In this document: positions 1 through 12,600 of the stretch, piece by piece | Layout of the letters: every line of letters starts with the position of its first letter | Numbering within the stretch: the first letter of the stretch is position 1 | Assembly (NCBI GenBank): GCA_021442155.1 | Contig: CM038220.1 | Coordinates: 79,409,817 to 79,473,816 of the forward strand | Source of the DNA: Cymbidium sinense | Taxonomy: Eukaryota > Streptophyta > Magnoliopsida > Asparagales > Orchidaceae | Reading direction: 5' to 3' | Length of the DNA: 64,000 bases | The notes under the pieces: generated by a model | What the model was told of the DNA's origin: nothing | The model's database searches: none | Seen by the model: the letters and a program-made list of their open reading frames with translations, nothing else | Position numbers and translations under genes: made by a program

Positions 1-479
1 ATGTAAAAATAATCTTTTACATATCAAAAGTACATGCCTTTCTTTATAAAAGAGATTAAAAAGTCTTATCATTTTGTAGAGCTGAACAATATCATAACAA
101 TAGACTGAAAGGCTGGTTAAGGTCAGAAAGTCTGTGCCATTAATTAAATCGACTAAAAACTTTTATAAAAAAAAACGTTCAAAAAATCTAGACAAGGATA
201 GAGTGAGACGCTTGCTGGAGGAAAGTGATAACATTTGCATTAATAATAAGTAATTCGTCCAACAATATACATGTCAAAGTGCAAGTCAATTCTCCGTTTT
301 TTAAAGAAAAAAACGGAGTGGCTCAAGTGCAAGTCAATTTCTCGTTATGTTTTTTTTTTCTTTTTTGGACTCCAACTGTGATCTCTTCCTATGGTCCAAG
401 AAGTTGTTCCACCAACATTAAAATTATAAAAAAAAAAAAAAAAAAAACACCACCAATATATGTGAAATAGAACCAAACA

Positions 480-820
480 AGTAGTCAATCAATTCATTAA
501 TACACAATATCTATATACACATCAATACACAATACTTTATAGTCAATATACAATACCTTTCAGTCTATACACAATAGTTATGTATCGCCTAAGGACCACT
601 TAATGCTATGTTATTAGAGTCTAGATATAATTTTCTATATCTAGACTCTGCATATAATAATATATATATATATATGGATCGCTGGATCCCAATACATGGT
701 TCGCTTTCATGAAGAAATTTTGTGATTCATTAACGATTTAATTCTAACTTCAAGATTGGAATTTGTTGATTTATAAATTCTAATATTTAATTTCCACACA
801 TTAAAATAATAATCCTTACA
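480..820. other. Copy-A-specific AT-rich segment
   Basis: This stretch has no counterpart in copy B, where the flanking sequences (gtgaaatag on the left, ataataagataaaatatc on the right) are nearly joined at about 17,570-17,625. It contains short repeated words such as atacacaata but no coding potential. Either a deletion in copy B or an insertion in copy A; no target-site duplication is evident. Confidence 0.55.
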
Positions 821-1369
821 ATAATAAGATAAAATATCATATCTTTGATTCGGTTAGAAAGGTACATCAAATTCAAAGAGAAAAAAATGACATTCAAAGA
901 ACAAAGAATGTTTTTGTCTTCGCAATGTTGACTATGAATTGGGTTGAAAATTCTGCTCAAAAATAAATGAGCATGTTTTAGAGTTTACAAATCTTTCAAA
1001 TATTTTAAAAAGAAGTCAATAAAGAAATTTAAATCATTTTATTGAAAGGGAAATACAATAAAATGTATTTAATATGATCTACTTTATAATATTTATTTTC
1101 TATTTCAAAAAGTTTAAAGTCACCTAACCTTAGGAATTGTTAGGTTTGAGGATTTTAAAAATTCAAAATGTCGATTGCCTAAAAAGTATATCAAAAATAT
1201 TTTTTTGGTCAATTTAAAAATCTATTCTTAGTTTTTTTTTTCTAAAATCATTTGAATCTAGTCATTTAGAATCACATCACGACCTAACTTTAATTTTTTT
1301 TGTAGTAATTATGGGCTATTTAAAGACATGTAAATTTTGCATAGTATGTTAGATGCATAATTTGATCAT

Positions 1370-1711
1370 TATTATAATCAGAAATCTCCACCTTCCACAA
1401 GAAAAAAAAAACCTCTTTTAAGTGGGCTAATGTGATATTTGTATATATTATTGGATAGAAGTTCTTGATTTTATAGGTGAATGTAGAACTCATATTTTGA
1501 AGTATTGAAAGAGAATTCATTGAATGATATGTGATATCTTATTTTTAATGAAGATGATGATGTTGTATGATTAGCTACTCTTACACCTTAAAGCAAATCA
1601 TATAAGACACGATGAATACAATCTACAAAGTGCTTTTAGCTTACACCAGCCACCAAAGTTATTTGATAAAAGATATGAATTTCTCTTATTTAAATCACTT
1701 TGAATGTGAAG

Positions 1712-1805
<94 letters not shown>

Positions 1806-2060
1806 TAAGGTAATTCATTTAGAAATTTAAAAAAATTTCAGTAATTTAAGTGGCTCTTACATAAATAGGCAGATGATTACTTTATGCATTTTTTGCAATA
1901 GTAATCATGGAGTGTAGGAATATAATAAATCATATACTTAATTTAAAAAATTTCAATTGTAACACCAGAGCACATATAATTCTTAATATACTGTCAATTT
2001 ATTATTATGATATAAATATTATATTTTTTTTTGTTTATATTAATTCTTTCGTTAAGCAAT
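1370..2060. other. Copy-A-specific segment carrying a long (AT)n tract
   Basis: Copy B passes from gatcattatc straight to atttatatttag at about 18,137-18,170 through an (ATTATC)n run, so roughly 690 bases present here are absent there. The segment holds the (AT)n tract at 1,713-1,803 and no recognisable gene. The ATTATC run at the copy B junction suggests slippage or repeat-mediated deletion. Confidence 0.55.
1713..1803. repeat. (AT)n microsatellite
   Basis: About 45 uninterrupted AT units. The open frame across it (poly Ile-Tyr) is a by-product of the dinucleotide repeat. Copy B has no counterpart. Confidence 0.95.
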
Positions 2061-2608
2061 TTATATTTAGTGCGTTATAGATCTTGAGTTATATTTATTT
2101 AGTTACACGGTATTATGCCTACTATGTTATATCTTAAATTACATTCAATTGTGCTATAGTTATATTAATTCTTTAGAATCTATAGTGATGGTGACACTTT
2201 CTCTATTGTATCACCCTTATAATCTATTTTGTTATAATTTTTGAATCATAATCGAACAAACTTTCAACTATGGCTTAATAATCTTCAAATTATAATCAAA
2301 TAATCTTCAAATCATATTTTAACAATCATTGAATAATAATCAAATATTTTTTAAAAAAATATTTGAATGATAATCTCACATTCATCGAATCATCTTCAAA
2401 ATATAATCAAACAATCTTAGAAATATATTTGTACAAAATGGTTGATTTGATTATTATTTTTACTATCTATAAAATGATTTGACTATTATTTTTACTTTGT
2501 TTAAGCATTTTTCGAACAAATGTTGATATGGCAAACTTCACATAAGTAATCCAAAATAAAATATGAGAATATTTTGATAAGAAGAGATCTTTTAGATGTA
2601 TTTCGCCA

Positions 2609-2632
2609 ATATATATATATATATATATATAT
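2609..2632. repeat. (AT)n microsatellite, short allele
   Basis: About 12 AT units. The paralogous tract in copy B (18,763-18,814) is about twice as long. Confidence 0.9.
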
Positions 2633-3329
2633 AGTGATTATATTTCTCCAATTTTCCGCATCTAAAGTAAACTTTATCTAAGATTTTTAAGTTCTTAAAA
2701 CTACATTGAAGATCCACGGAAAGTTCAAGAGACATAATCAAAGTAATTTTGAACTCACAAAAATTGTTTATTTTAATAATTTTCAGAGTTAGCGTAATTA
2801 ATACAAAGGCTTTTAATTAGCTTAAACTTTTGCATTAAGTTCTTATTTGGGTGTGGAAACTGGAAAGGGTTGTGAGATCTCCGGTCACCGCCGAGTTTTG
2901 TTGTCTTGATAATTAGAAACAGAAAAACGTGGATATATATATATATATATATATATTCCCTCATAATTTACTAAAATGGTCTGGCATCCACTGCTCTCTT
3001 TTAGAAGAAAGGAGGAGGTAAGACTTGATGGGAGATCAAACGTGGAAAGCAAATTCTAGAAATCTGGAGCAAAATCTTGTACAAAAATATTCAAAGCAGG
3101 AGATTACAGAAAATACAATATTTAATATGGAAAAAATTAGAAAAATAAATCACGGTGTCACACCAAATTAAAAAATTCACTAAAAAAAAATCAAGAATAG
3201 TACAAATTACACTTCACTTAAATTTTTTCATACTTCTCACACTCTAGAGCACTCACTATTCACATACACTCACAAAAAAAATAAAAAAAATGATAAGAAA
3301 TACACAAAAAACTATAGAAATATGCCAAA

Positions 3330-3720
3330 ATACGAACTCTGATATTTCATAGCATTGTGGTGTCGCAACATTGGCGCCAAGGCTCTAGCTATACTGTCCT
3401 TCAAGTTTTTCTGCATGGATTTATGTGTCGTAGCATTTTCCTACGAGCCAAGGCGATGGTGTCTTTGTCTTGTGGCTTTTGACGCTTGAAGTCTCGAGCT
3501 GACGCTACTTGCTAACAGATGTTAGACTCTTTATCTTTTTGGTGCAAATTCACAGGTCCTGACGTCGTGATATTATCCTCCTAACGTTGAGACACTATCT
3601 TATCTGCCTCTTAATCAAGACATTCATGACATAACACTAAGAGCTATACGCACAAAGGCTGATGACACTAAATGCTGAGTTGATAGTCCATCTCTGATTA
3701 ATTAATACAATCAAACTTCA
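3330..3720. other. Mixed-composition non-coding block, heavily gapped between copies
   Basis: A less AT-rich block beginning near the word gtcgcaacattggcgcc. The matching block in copy B is at about 19,500-19,860. The two versions differ by many gaps of a few bases, concentrated in CG-containing words, while the AT-rich flanks align well. I see no coding region; it reads like part of an old LTR or other non-coding element sequence. Confidence 0.4.
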
Positions 3721-3803
3721 CATAATAATAAGCCTATATTTTACAAAAAAAATGAGCACCGATCGGTCAATTCACAACTTTTATTATGAGTTATTCTCTA
3801 TTT

Positions 3804-3806
<3 letters not shown>

Positions 3807-3847
<41 letters not shown>
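3807..3847. repeat. (AT)n microsatellite
   Basis: About 20 AT units between ttctctatttta and atttttaagtgtt. The paralogous tract in copy B at 19,945-20,024 is about 80 bases. Confidence 0.93.
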
Positions 3848-3852
<5 letters not shown>

Positions 3853-4729
3853 TAAGTGTTAAATTTAATTTATAATATCTATACATCAACATCTTATAAT
3901 AATTCTTAAAGAATCTGAAAGCTATCCTCACATATAAATATTTTCAAGATATTTGAGCTAATTTAATCATAAATTTAAACACATAATATATATAAAAACT
4001 ACATTCATCAAATAAATCATATATCTACCCTTAAAAATGATTTTTTTTGCCTGTCTTGTTGAAAATTTATAAGTATAAGAAAAAAAAAATCTCTTTTGTT
4101 TTAATGTATGAATGCTGGTATATGTACGCAAATTTACCGTTATTATTTACATAAATATATATATAATTTTATTTTATAATATATATATATTTATTTATTT
4201 ATTTATTTTGAGCATATATTTAATACTTTCAATATAATTTAATATCATTGAAACAGCCCTATTATATAATTTTTTCCTTATTCCTTCGAAAACACCATTA
4301 ATTCAAGTACTGAGCCCCCCATTAAAAAAAAAAAAAAGAACAAAAAAAAAAGGAAAATTACTGGGCTGTTTGAGCTGAACATACCGCGTTTTTGTGGGAA
4401 AGCTCCCAATGAAATGAAATTCGGAGTCTCATGCAGAACAGACAAAGAAGACCGACCATACGCTAGATTAATTGGAAGATCGGCATTACCTGTAAATTAT
4501 TAATACGCTAATATGGGACTTCTCTTTCAGCTGACCGATAAAGCTATTTCTCTTTGTTATTCAACTTACACCAGCTCTATCTATCCACATGTTCTTTAAA
4601 TATCTATATATATTCATGTGCCCTTAAGCATTATAAAGCTACAAGCAAAGCCATATTAGTATAATACCCCCTCAAGAGCCAACTGCTTAAAATATCAAAA
4701 TTATTATATATATTACTACGTAGCAATTT

Positions 4730-4732
<3 letters not shown>

Positions 4733-4780
<48 letters not shown>
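4733..4780. repeat. (AT)n microsatellite abutting the hAT element end
   Basis: About 24 AT units, directly followed by ggggagaatcaac, the degraded end of the hAT element. The copy B counterpart at 20,893-20,960 is longer. Confidence 0.93.
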
Positions 4781-4782
<2 letters not shown>

Positions 4783-4879
4783 GGAGAATCAACTTTTATT
4801 TTGAGAGGGTAAAGTAATTTAAAAAAAAGTGAATTTAACAATGAATAACTCAAAGGAAGACTTGTATTACATCAATCAA

Positions 4880-7165
4880 TAATGAAAAATGTTTACAAAC
4901 TTTTAATCTATTTTGCGTTGTATTAATATGCATGATAATTCATGAGAATCAAATACTTCTAATATAAGGTATAAAGTGATCATTGAAATCATCACTCATT
5001 CGACTACCAATAATGTTTAACAATCTTCATCGAGAAATTGCTCTCATCTTGTAGGCAGAACTGGTAAAGTTAGTGTCAAAATAATAAGCCTATAAATTAA
5101 AGGATACACACCATCCTTCTTTGTCTTGACAAACTATTTGACAAGATCAACAATACCATTTAAAGATGAGAAATCATCACTACTATGCATATCGATAATA
5201 TAAGTGGAAAGCTGATGTTCAAGGGCCACAAGCTCAACTGCAGAAAAATCTCTATATAACCGCAAGCGAATAAGTTTTTCCTTATCAAAAGCAAAGAATG
5301 AATCACTTGGGTTTAAGCATGCCACACAAAGTAACTCAGGCTTGCTTCAAAAAATGATTATTCGGTTCTTGAAGTTGCATATCAATTACAGTGTAGTAAC
5401 TAACTCAGCATAATGATGCAAATTTGTCATTCCTTCACCTCCTCGATAGCTCATCGGTTTTAAAGGTAGAATTCATATAAATATCAATCTCAAAAATATT
5501 ACAAAAAAGAGATACTTCATGTAATAAGGAATCTTATCCATTATTTCTCATCATCTGTAATCGTTGCTTGGATATCTGTACTAATTTCATTGCATTTTCA
5601 ATATCCTAGTCTTTTCTTTGCAAAGATTGTGATAATTCATTTGTGATACCTAAAATACCAATCATCAAATACATAGTGAATACAAAATCAAAAGACTCCA
5701 TTGAACAAATTAAAATACCGGCTTCAACTGACTGATGATCACGTACTCCATCCTCCTTTACTATCTCAAGCACTTCAAGCATGGATGCATACATCTTCAT
5801 AAGACTAATTAAACTATGAAAATGTGAACTCCAACGAGTGTCACCAGCTCATTGTAGGTTAATTTCTTGATTCAAACCACATCCACTAATTAAATCCCCT
5901 ATTTTAAGATGTAAAATAATCTTTTCATGTTGAATAGTTTTTAAAGTGTCACTTCTCTTACAAAAACTTTCAATTGTGTTTAGAATTCGTGAAGTGAACT
6001 CAAAAAGATGCTTCACTTGCCAATATTTTTTTTTTTTTTGCTACAACCACTAAACATAATTGAAGCTGATGGGCAAAACAATGAACATAAAATGCCTCAG
6101 GATTATCATTAAGAATGAGCGCCTTCAAACCATTGAATTCACCTCGCATATTGGATGCCCCATCATAGCCTTGACCTTGTATCCTATGCAAGCTTAATGA
6201 ATGTTTAGTCAGTATAACTTCAAGAGTTGTCTTAAGTGTAATTGCACTTGTTGAAGAAACATATTTAATGCTAATAAATCTTTCAATAACCTGACCTTTT
6301 TTATCAACATATCTCACAACGACAACTACTTGTTCATTTGTTGATACATCACGAGATTCATCCAAAATAATAGAAAAGTAAGAATCACTGATATCTTTGA
6401 TGATAGAAACTAAAGTCTCAAATGATGCAGCTTGACAAAGTTATTTTTGTACCTTTGGTGAAGTCAATTGTAGTTTTGTACTAGCATTTTCAAATGTAAC
6501 CTTTTAATTTCTTCATTATGATCTGCAAGAAAATAAAATAATTCTAAATAATTTTCTTGGTTAACTAAATTAGAAGATTCATCGTGACCACAAAATGGTA
6601 ATCCTTGTCGCAAAAGAAATCTAACACAATCAACTGCCGCTGTCAACATTATCTTATACTCTTTTTTTATTTCTCTCATCTTTAGTCAACCACATAATAG
6701 GGACACTTTGTGTTTGAGGCTTCATTAGATCTTCACACTTTTTTCTTTTCCTATTATGAGCACTATTGTGTTCACCAACGTGGGCTAAAAACTTTTCTTT
6801 TCTTTTCCAATTTTAAAATCCTTCTCTAATAAATGAATCTCCACCTCCTTGATTTATAGTAACTTGTTCTTGAGGCTTAAATAAATAGCAATATAAACAA
6901 TATGCAGCATCTTTCTGTATATTATATTCTAACCAATATGGATATTCCTTAAACCACTTTGAATTAAATCTTCGTGCAACATTGCCTATCATTGTTTGAG
7001 AAAAATTATGACTTTTGGGTTGATGTGGTCCTTTTACCAAATATGCTCTACGTATTCTATCTCTATCATTAACATCATAACTACAAATCGGCGGACGAAG
7101 CCTAAGATTAGTCGGAAGATTATTGATATCAAGATCAACTCATTCTTTCTCTTTAAATAACAATC
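4880..7165 (-). pseudogene. hAT-family transposase pseudogene (TTF zinc finger / DUF4371 type), copy A
   Basis: Reading on the minus strand from 7,165 down, the pieces follow the order of plant hAT transposases of the ZMYM/TTF-finger type. An N-terminal TTF-like zinc-finger region at about 6,680-7,100 has the paired Cys residues of YCLYCYLF and a WLTKDER stretch. A DUF4371-like core at 6,000-6,365 contains GQGYDGASNMRGEFNGLKAL and HCFAHQLQLCL. Two mid-to-C-terminal pieces lie at 5,606-5,800 and 5,134-5,325, and the hAT dimerisation tail (YPLIYRLIILTLTLP, then SRMSDDF) at about 4,880-5,120. Stops and frameshifts separate the pieces, so no full transposase can be made. The functional protein would bind terminal inverted repeats and move the element by cut-and-paste. 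Copy B has the same gene with different extra lesions. The family call is firm; the exact ends are not. Confidence 0.85.
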
Positions 7166-7169
7166 CACT

Positions 7170-7850
7170 TAGGAAATCCTAAATATGATAGTATAATGCA
7201 AATAAAAATAAATCAATAAATAATTGCACACTTTCAACCTTTTCAAAAAAAAAAATATAATATCTCAAGAATAACAGCACACCTTCAGCCTTTTTAAAAT
7301 AAAACTAAATTAATAATATTTCAAAAAAGGCACATCTTCGGCCTTTTAAAAATAAAAATAAATTAATAATATTTTATAAAAATAAAGGCACACCTTCGAC
7401 CTTTTTAAAATAAAAATGCTATTCACATACGTTAATTGATTGTGAAGAATGCTATACTGAAGAATATTATTGAATAGCCTAATCCTTTAATATCACCTGC
7501 ATAAAGCATATAACTAATGATTAATACATGTGATAAAAATATAACATTGAGTGCCCTAATCTAATGCTTGTCATGGGCTTGCAATTAACTTGAAAATCCT
7601 CTAAAACATAAATCTCTGGAAGAAGAAAATTTTGAAAAGAATAATCTTGAGCCTTAAACACAAAATGTATATGACAAAGAATAGAGTAATGGAGAGTAGA
7701 GTAAGGTTTGGTGTGGATGGCTTCAAATATGATGTAATGGAGTGGTAAGTTAAAAAAAATCTTAAGAATGACTTTGACCTATTAATACTCGTGTCTCACT
7801 TGGAGTTTCTCTACATCATATTTCTAACTTCGAAGACATAGAACTTGATG
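7170..7850. other. AT-rich 5' flank of the hAT gene, no gene seen
   Basis: Three or four near-repeats of a phrase like ggcacaccttcgacctttt separated by AAATAAAA-rich runs (about 7,210-7,420) suggest a short degenerate tandem repeat in the hAT 5' region. Copy B has the same at about 23,380-23,580. I could not find the second hAT terminal inverted repeat here. Confidence 0.4.
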
Positions 7851-7859
7851 AATGGAGGA

Positions 7860-8115
7860 GTTCAAATGAAGATAGAATAAAGACGATGCTTGGCATACTG
7901 GAGGAACTCATGACCCAGCCTTTAATGAAGCAAGAAGAAGTCAGGAGAAAGATTGCAAAGTACTACAACACAAATGTTAAGAAAAAATGCCTTAAAAGTA
8001 GAAGACGAGGTCTTAAAGTCAGCCTTGGAGTGTACATGCCACTAAGCTACACTAGAAAATAATGTTGCAAAGATGGAGAGGACATACCTCAAGATATTCT
8101 ACCCATGAGAAACTT
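7860..8115 (+). pseudogene. Possible gypsy integrase C-terminal remnant, copy A
   Basis: In the plus strand a broken reading frame gives ELMTQPLMKQEEVRRKIAKY followed by YNTNVKKKCLK and, after a frameshift, a VEDEVLKS-like phrase. In plant Ty3/gypsy integrases the C-terminal part typically reads RVARYYN, a short basic link, then a GDLVL-like motif, and this remnant fits that pattern (IAKYYN codons at 7,952-7,969). A stop and shifts follow. Copy B has the same remnant with more gaps. No catalytic core is visible, so it could belong to another element class; the match rests on one motif. Confidence 0.4.
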
Positions 8116-8129
8116 CAGAGGTATCAAAT

Positions 8130-9080
8130 CCGCCATTCATTCTCCTCATAGGTCTTTGATTTATATACAATATTTTTGCTTCATTATAAAAAAGTTGTTG
8201 CATTAACTAAAATATTTTTGATGTAGGAAAACTTTTATTTTGCTGAATTTCAAGTGATTGATGTGAAGAAAGAGCAAATAAGAGATCATTTGAACAAAAG
8301 ATGCACATTTAAAAGGCTTTTGGCTGCCTTGGAGGCTAATCCTCAATCTTGGTTGTCTAGGCCACAGTGTTTTAAATCAAATAATATGTTATCAAATATC
8401 AATCCAATCCTCAAATTCTGACAATTCCTAGAGCTAGATTGAAGAATAACCTCCCCAAGAGAAACAAAACAATGTTCTTGGAAAAGTCTAAACAAAAAAA
8501 AATGACAAACACCTATTAAATTCCCATAAATCTATCATCCAGTGAGAAAACATCTTTTGTTAGCATTGCAAGATAATTCATAATATATTGCAAGAAAGAA
8601 AGGACATTCGATGAAAACAATGAAAAGTAGGGCATAAATTGAAGGGAGATACCTCGTGGTGGAACGGGGCTTCTACGGTGAAGAACGGAGGAGAGTCGAC
8701 TACCAAAGATAAATATACAAAAGAGACGATCGACCAACCTGGTCCTCTAGTCACCAACAAAGCAGCCATGTTGGCCTCTTAAATCGGCCATTTTCTCAGT
8801 CAGTCGATGGGATGGATGCCGAGGAAGGAACTCCGAACTCATGGAGATCACGATTGAGGAAGGCCGAAGAGGAGAGTTCGAGAATCAAGTGTCTTGGTGC
8901 AAAAGGCTTTGGGGCTTCTTTTGGAGATCATTCTTGAGAGGCGAGAAGAGGAGGAGTTCTTTAGTCAAGTGCGGGAAAAAAGGCTTGAGGGGCTTTTTTT
9001 GGGAGATAGGGGCAGATGGGCAAAATTACCTTTTTCCCAATATATATTCTTCACTAGAAATTCCACTAGTGGAAATCTTG
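8130..9080. other. Non-coding stretch with an internal partial duplication, copy A
   Basis: No recognisable gene. Between about 8,840 and 9,010 a phrase (gagat...gaggag...ttctgtgcaaaaggctttgggg-like) occurs twice in tandem with a period near 90-100 bases. The same duplication, better preserved, is at about 24,975-25,130 in copy B. Open frames here run in several directions and are not conserved between copies, which argues against coding. Confidence 0.4.
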
Positions 9081-9084
9081 ATGT

Positions 9085-10007
9085 CAAAATCTAATCTAAT
9101 ATGAAACTAATCAGGATCAATCTTTAAAATATCATTAGAAATTTTAGAACATTAGTTAAATTCTAAATAATTCCTAAATATAGAGTGTTTATGATCAAAT
9201 CGAGCATCTTGATGATGAGCGGATCTAACAAGCCCAAGATCTCTTGATTGACTTCATTTGAACATTCAAATACTTAAAACACATGATAAAGGGAATCATT
9301 TTGAATGTCGATCAGTGGTTTGAATTTTTCATGTATTTATGGAAAGCGTCATCCTCTAATCTATAAATAGTCCATCATTCTTCACATGGGGAGCTCAAGC
9401 TAAAGAGAGAGAGCTCTAAGACTTGAAGATCCTCGCATAATCGTGCCAAATATGGTTGTCAACCCACCTAAATGCTTTGCCATCGGCCGTTGTCGCCACC
9501 ACCATCGATCATCATCATCAAACCATGCGGTCATCACCGCCAACCATGTCGATTTGCATGCGATCATCATCGACCGCCCGTCGTCCATTCCATCATCGCC
9601 GTCATGACCGCTGCGTCGATCACCGTCACGCACCATCTTCATCTCATCATCACTCACGTGCCAGAACCGCCACGCTGTTCACCATCACTAATTATCACCA
9701 ACAACTGTTACAACCTAACCACCGCATAGTTGTTGTTACCTAATTCTGGGATTCCCATTGTTTGGTTTTCTCATATATAATTCTGTAATCTCGTTATCGG
9801 GAAAACTTTGTACTTCGAAACATATACATATTGGAAGATTTTATTGGGCTAGGCCCCGGGATTTTTCCCCCTCTTCAGGGGTTTTTTCACATAAAAATCC
9901 TTATTTTCTTGTTCATTCTTTAAATATATGTGTGTGTACTGGATTTCACAACAAAGCTAAGCCGTAAACTTGTATTCTACCACAATCAGTTTTCTAGCAC
10001 GCAACTA
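9085..10007 (+). repeat. LTR (5') of Ty3/gypsy element 1, copy A (start approximate)
   Basis: The right end is well placed: gcaacta at 10,001-10,007 is followed, after tt, by a primer-binding-site-like sequence starting TGGCG at 10,010. A TATA box, CTATAAATAG, lies at 9,361-9,370 and is shared by copy B, as expected for the LTR promoter. Between TATA box and end are CAC/ATC-rich sequences that give spurious His-rich frames. The left boundary near the phrase tgatgtcaaaa (about 9,085) is a guess, because no matching 3' LTR is in the window to align it with. Confidence 0.6.
9361..9370 (+). promoter_or_regulatory. LTR TATA box, copy A
   Basis: CTATAAATAG, preserved at the paralogous place in copy B (25,555-25,564), about 640 bases before the LTR end. 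This spacing and sequence suit a plant LTR promoter. Confidence 0.6.
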
Positions 10008-10009
10008 TT

Positions 10010-10027
10010 TGGCGACGTCTGTGGGAA
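10010..10027 (+). promoter_or_regulatory. Primer-binding site of gypsy element 1, copy A
   Basis: tggcgacgtctgtgggaa sits two bases after the LTR end. Plant gypsy elements commonly start minus-strand synthesis at a TGGCGCC-type site complementary to a tRNA 3' end. The copy B version reads tggcaccatttgtggg, so both have drifted. Confidence 0.65.
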
Positions 10028-10639
10028 TCAAACTCAACAATTACAATTTATGGCTGTAGGCTACTTCAACAGAGCCTCCCACTCCAACTCCCATCACTCT
10101 CGAAATTAATCTTTGAACCAAGGATGCCAAGCTCCTGCCTCACTTCCTCCTAATAGGCACAACCTTATCGGTGAAGCTGCAACAGGAATCTCTCTAGAAT
10201 ATCATGTTCGCCGAATGAAAGAGTCTCAAAATGAGATAATCTGACTATTACAAGAAACTCGACAACCAATACTGCAGCAAACACATCTCCCCCAAGATCG
10301 ATTGTTAGCCAGGGGAGATCAAAATGCTAAAACGGGGCCTTCTCGCCATCAGGCTGAAGCTCCTCCATTTCCAGACCGTGATGTTGATCTCCTTGACACT
10401 GCTAGTTCTACTCATCCATCACTTGCAGCTTAACCGATTGCTAATCGACCAATTACTGTTGGTAGCTTAGCACGTTATCGTCCTGTTGATTCCTCCTGTC
10501 ATGTTAAATGTGCGAAATACAACACTTGGCGAGAATTTCACTTTAAAGATAAATCATCTTTTCTCTCATCATACTATCAAGAGTCTTTACCTTTGGTGAG
10601 CTATTCTTCAATATCTTATTCTCATAGAGTTCAAGCTTC

Positions 10640-11110
10640 AGAGCATCGACTCCTATGATGGGGCAACTGACCAATATATGAACACATCGACCATTACATG
10701 CATATCCAATGAGCTCCTAACACCAGCTTGCTCGTCTTTCCGGTCACCCTCAAGGGTGAGGCTGCTTCTTGGTTCTATTCCTTTCTAAGGGGATCCATCC
10801 ATACCTTTAATGAACTCACCAATATTTTTGTGGAAGTTCATTTGCAAATCAAAGGATCATTAAAGATTTCTCTCATCTCTCAAGCATTTGTCAAAATAAG
10901 GGTGAAACACTTACGGATTACTTCCAGAGGTTCTCCTTAGAGGCTTGCCAAATACTTGGAGTAGATCCTGACCTATTAAGAGGAGTTTTCCTTGGAGGGC
11001 TTCATCACGGGCCTTTCTACTCATCACTGTCAGAGATTCATTTCGCCTGACTTGGTTCATTGTGTGGAAGCATAAATTTTCTTGATGAGGCTATTAATTA
11101 TCATCATAAA
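10640..11110 (+). pseudogene. gag remnant of gypsy element 1, copy A
   Basis: The frame at 10,728-10,940 gives VFPVTLKGEAASWFYSFLRG followed by a phrase with TFNEL, the signature of the plant retrotransposon gag domain, where a hydrophobic helix with a conserved Trp precedes a basic Phe-rich helix. After a frameshift it continues with an RFSLEACQ-like piece. Gag would form the virus-like particle of the element. Upstream, about 10,100-10,640, is untranslatable but collinear with copy B. Several stops and gaps make this non-functional. Confidence 0.75.
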
Positions 11111-11329
11111 TAATTTGAATAATTCACTAGAGTGCCCTAGGGAATACTGAGATCGACAATCTCATCAAAAGAAGTAACAAAGCAATCGTGATCTCCCTCC
11201 ACGACCCTCACATCAATGATGTGAACCATGACTAAAAAAGGAATATACACACGAACACTGCCCAGACCATGACTAAAAGGAATATACACCAACCATGACT
11301 ATGACTTGAGAACCATTATATGGATTTGA

Positions 11330-12600
11330 TAATCCCCCTATGTGAGTAGAGGGGGCAATCACCCTTCTTATTATCCTCGAAAAATTTTCTCAACAAGTGA
11401 CTCATTCAATTCAATTCATGGTGGATTAGATTAGATTCATCAGCCTATCTTGGAAGGCCCATTTTCAATTTTTGGTGTGTTTTGCTTGGTATCTCATCTT
11501 AAGATGAAATTTCCAACCCAGTTGGTTGGATGGCATGAAAATCAACAAACACAATCAACCCAACCATTGCACAGGTGATCTTGACATCAAAATTTTAATT
11601 TTCGAGATGAAGAAGTACCCCAAAAAGCTTCGCCTGTAGAAGACTTGCTCCATATTTCATTGTCAGATGATCAACTACAGAGCCGATTACAGTCGGATCT
11701 CCGATGTGAACGGAGGGTAAAATATATGACTTCTTGCACAAAATCAAGACATCTTTATTTGGGAATTAGGTAGATATATAGGGTTGACAATGTGATCATG
11801 CACTCCTCAAGATTGATCCAACATTCAATGATCATCCAAAAGAAGCAAAGTTTTGCACCCAATCACCTCAAGTTATTGAACAGAAGTTAATAAGCTCTTG
11901 CGATTCATAGAAGTATATTACCCACATGGATGGTAAATGTTGTAAGAAAGCAATGGAACTTGGAGAATGTGATTACACTAATATCAATAAAGCTTGCCCA
12001 AAGATAAGATTTTCCCTCCCAATTTATCAATTGGTTAGTAATCTCACGGGCATCAAATACTCAATTTTTTGGCTTACTTGATTTACAACCAAATAAAAGG
12101 ACCCTGAATGAAGAAGCCCCATCATTTCAAACATATAAAAGTTTATATTGTTACCAAGTTATGTCATTCAGGTTAAAAATATTGGTTACTTCGGCCTTAT
12201 GAATAAGGTTTTTAAAGACCTCTTAGGCAGACATGGGTATATGTGGATGTTGTTAATAAAAGTTTGGAAAAATCACAAATTATTTAAATATGATTTAATC
12301 TTCTTCGCTTATAACTCACGACTCAACCAAGTGTGTGCTTTTGGAGTTATGTCGGGCTTTCTTGGGTTCATCCTTGAAAATTAATCCAGAAAAGCTTAGA
12401 GATATGGCTCCTCAAAGAATATCAAGAAAGTTCAGAATGGATGAATTCTGCCTTATCCCGCTTCTTAGCGTTGGGATAAATTCTTTGAAATATTAAAAGG
12501 AGCTAAAATAATAATTTTTAGTGGGCTAATGAATGCACTTTTGGCGACTAAGGGGAATATTTAGCATCTCCACCATTACTATCCTTCTATCCAAGGAATT
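11330..12600 (+). pseudogene. pol remnant (reverse transcriptase) of gypsy element 1, copy A
   Basis: Compared with copy B, about 590 bases including the protease active-site region are missing at about 11,290; the sequence joins directly to the phrase accattatatggatttgat. Reverse transcriptase pieces follow: the LNKACPK-like fingers region near 11,960-12,010, then the palm near 12,238. The catalytic YVDD motif is broken: codons at 12,240-12,248 still read Y-V-D, but a 2-base loss relative to copy B removes the second Asp and shifts the frame. At about 12,600 the RNase H region is cut off abruptly and joined to unrelated sequence. Confidence 0.75.

Noticed and set aside
1612..1830. Frames rich in alternating Ile-Tyr (also 20,791-21,042, 34,821-35,441, 36,137-36,506)
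   Set aside because: Direct translation of (AT)n microsatellites.
9456..9743. His/Ser/Thr-rich frames in the LTR of copy A
   Set aside because: CAC/ATC-rich LTR sequence; the copy B counterpart (25,576-25,785) does not preserve the frame or peptide.
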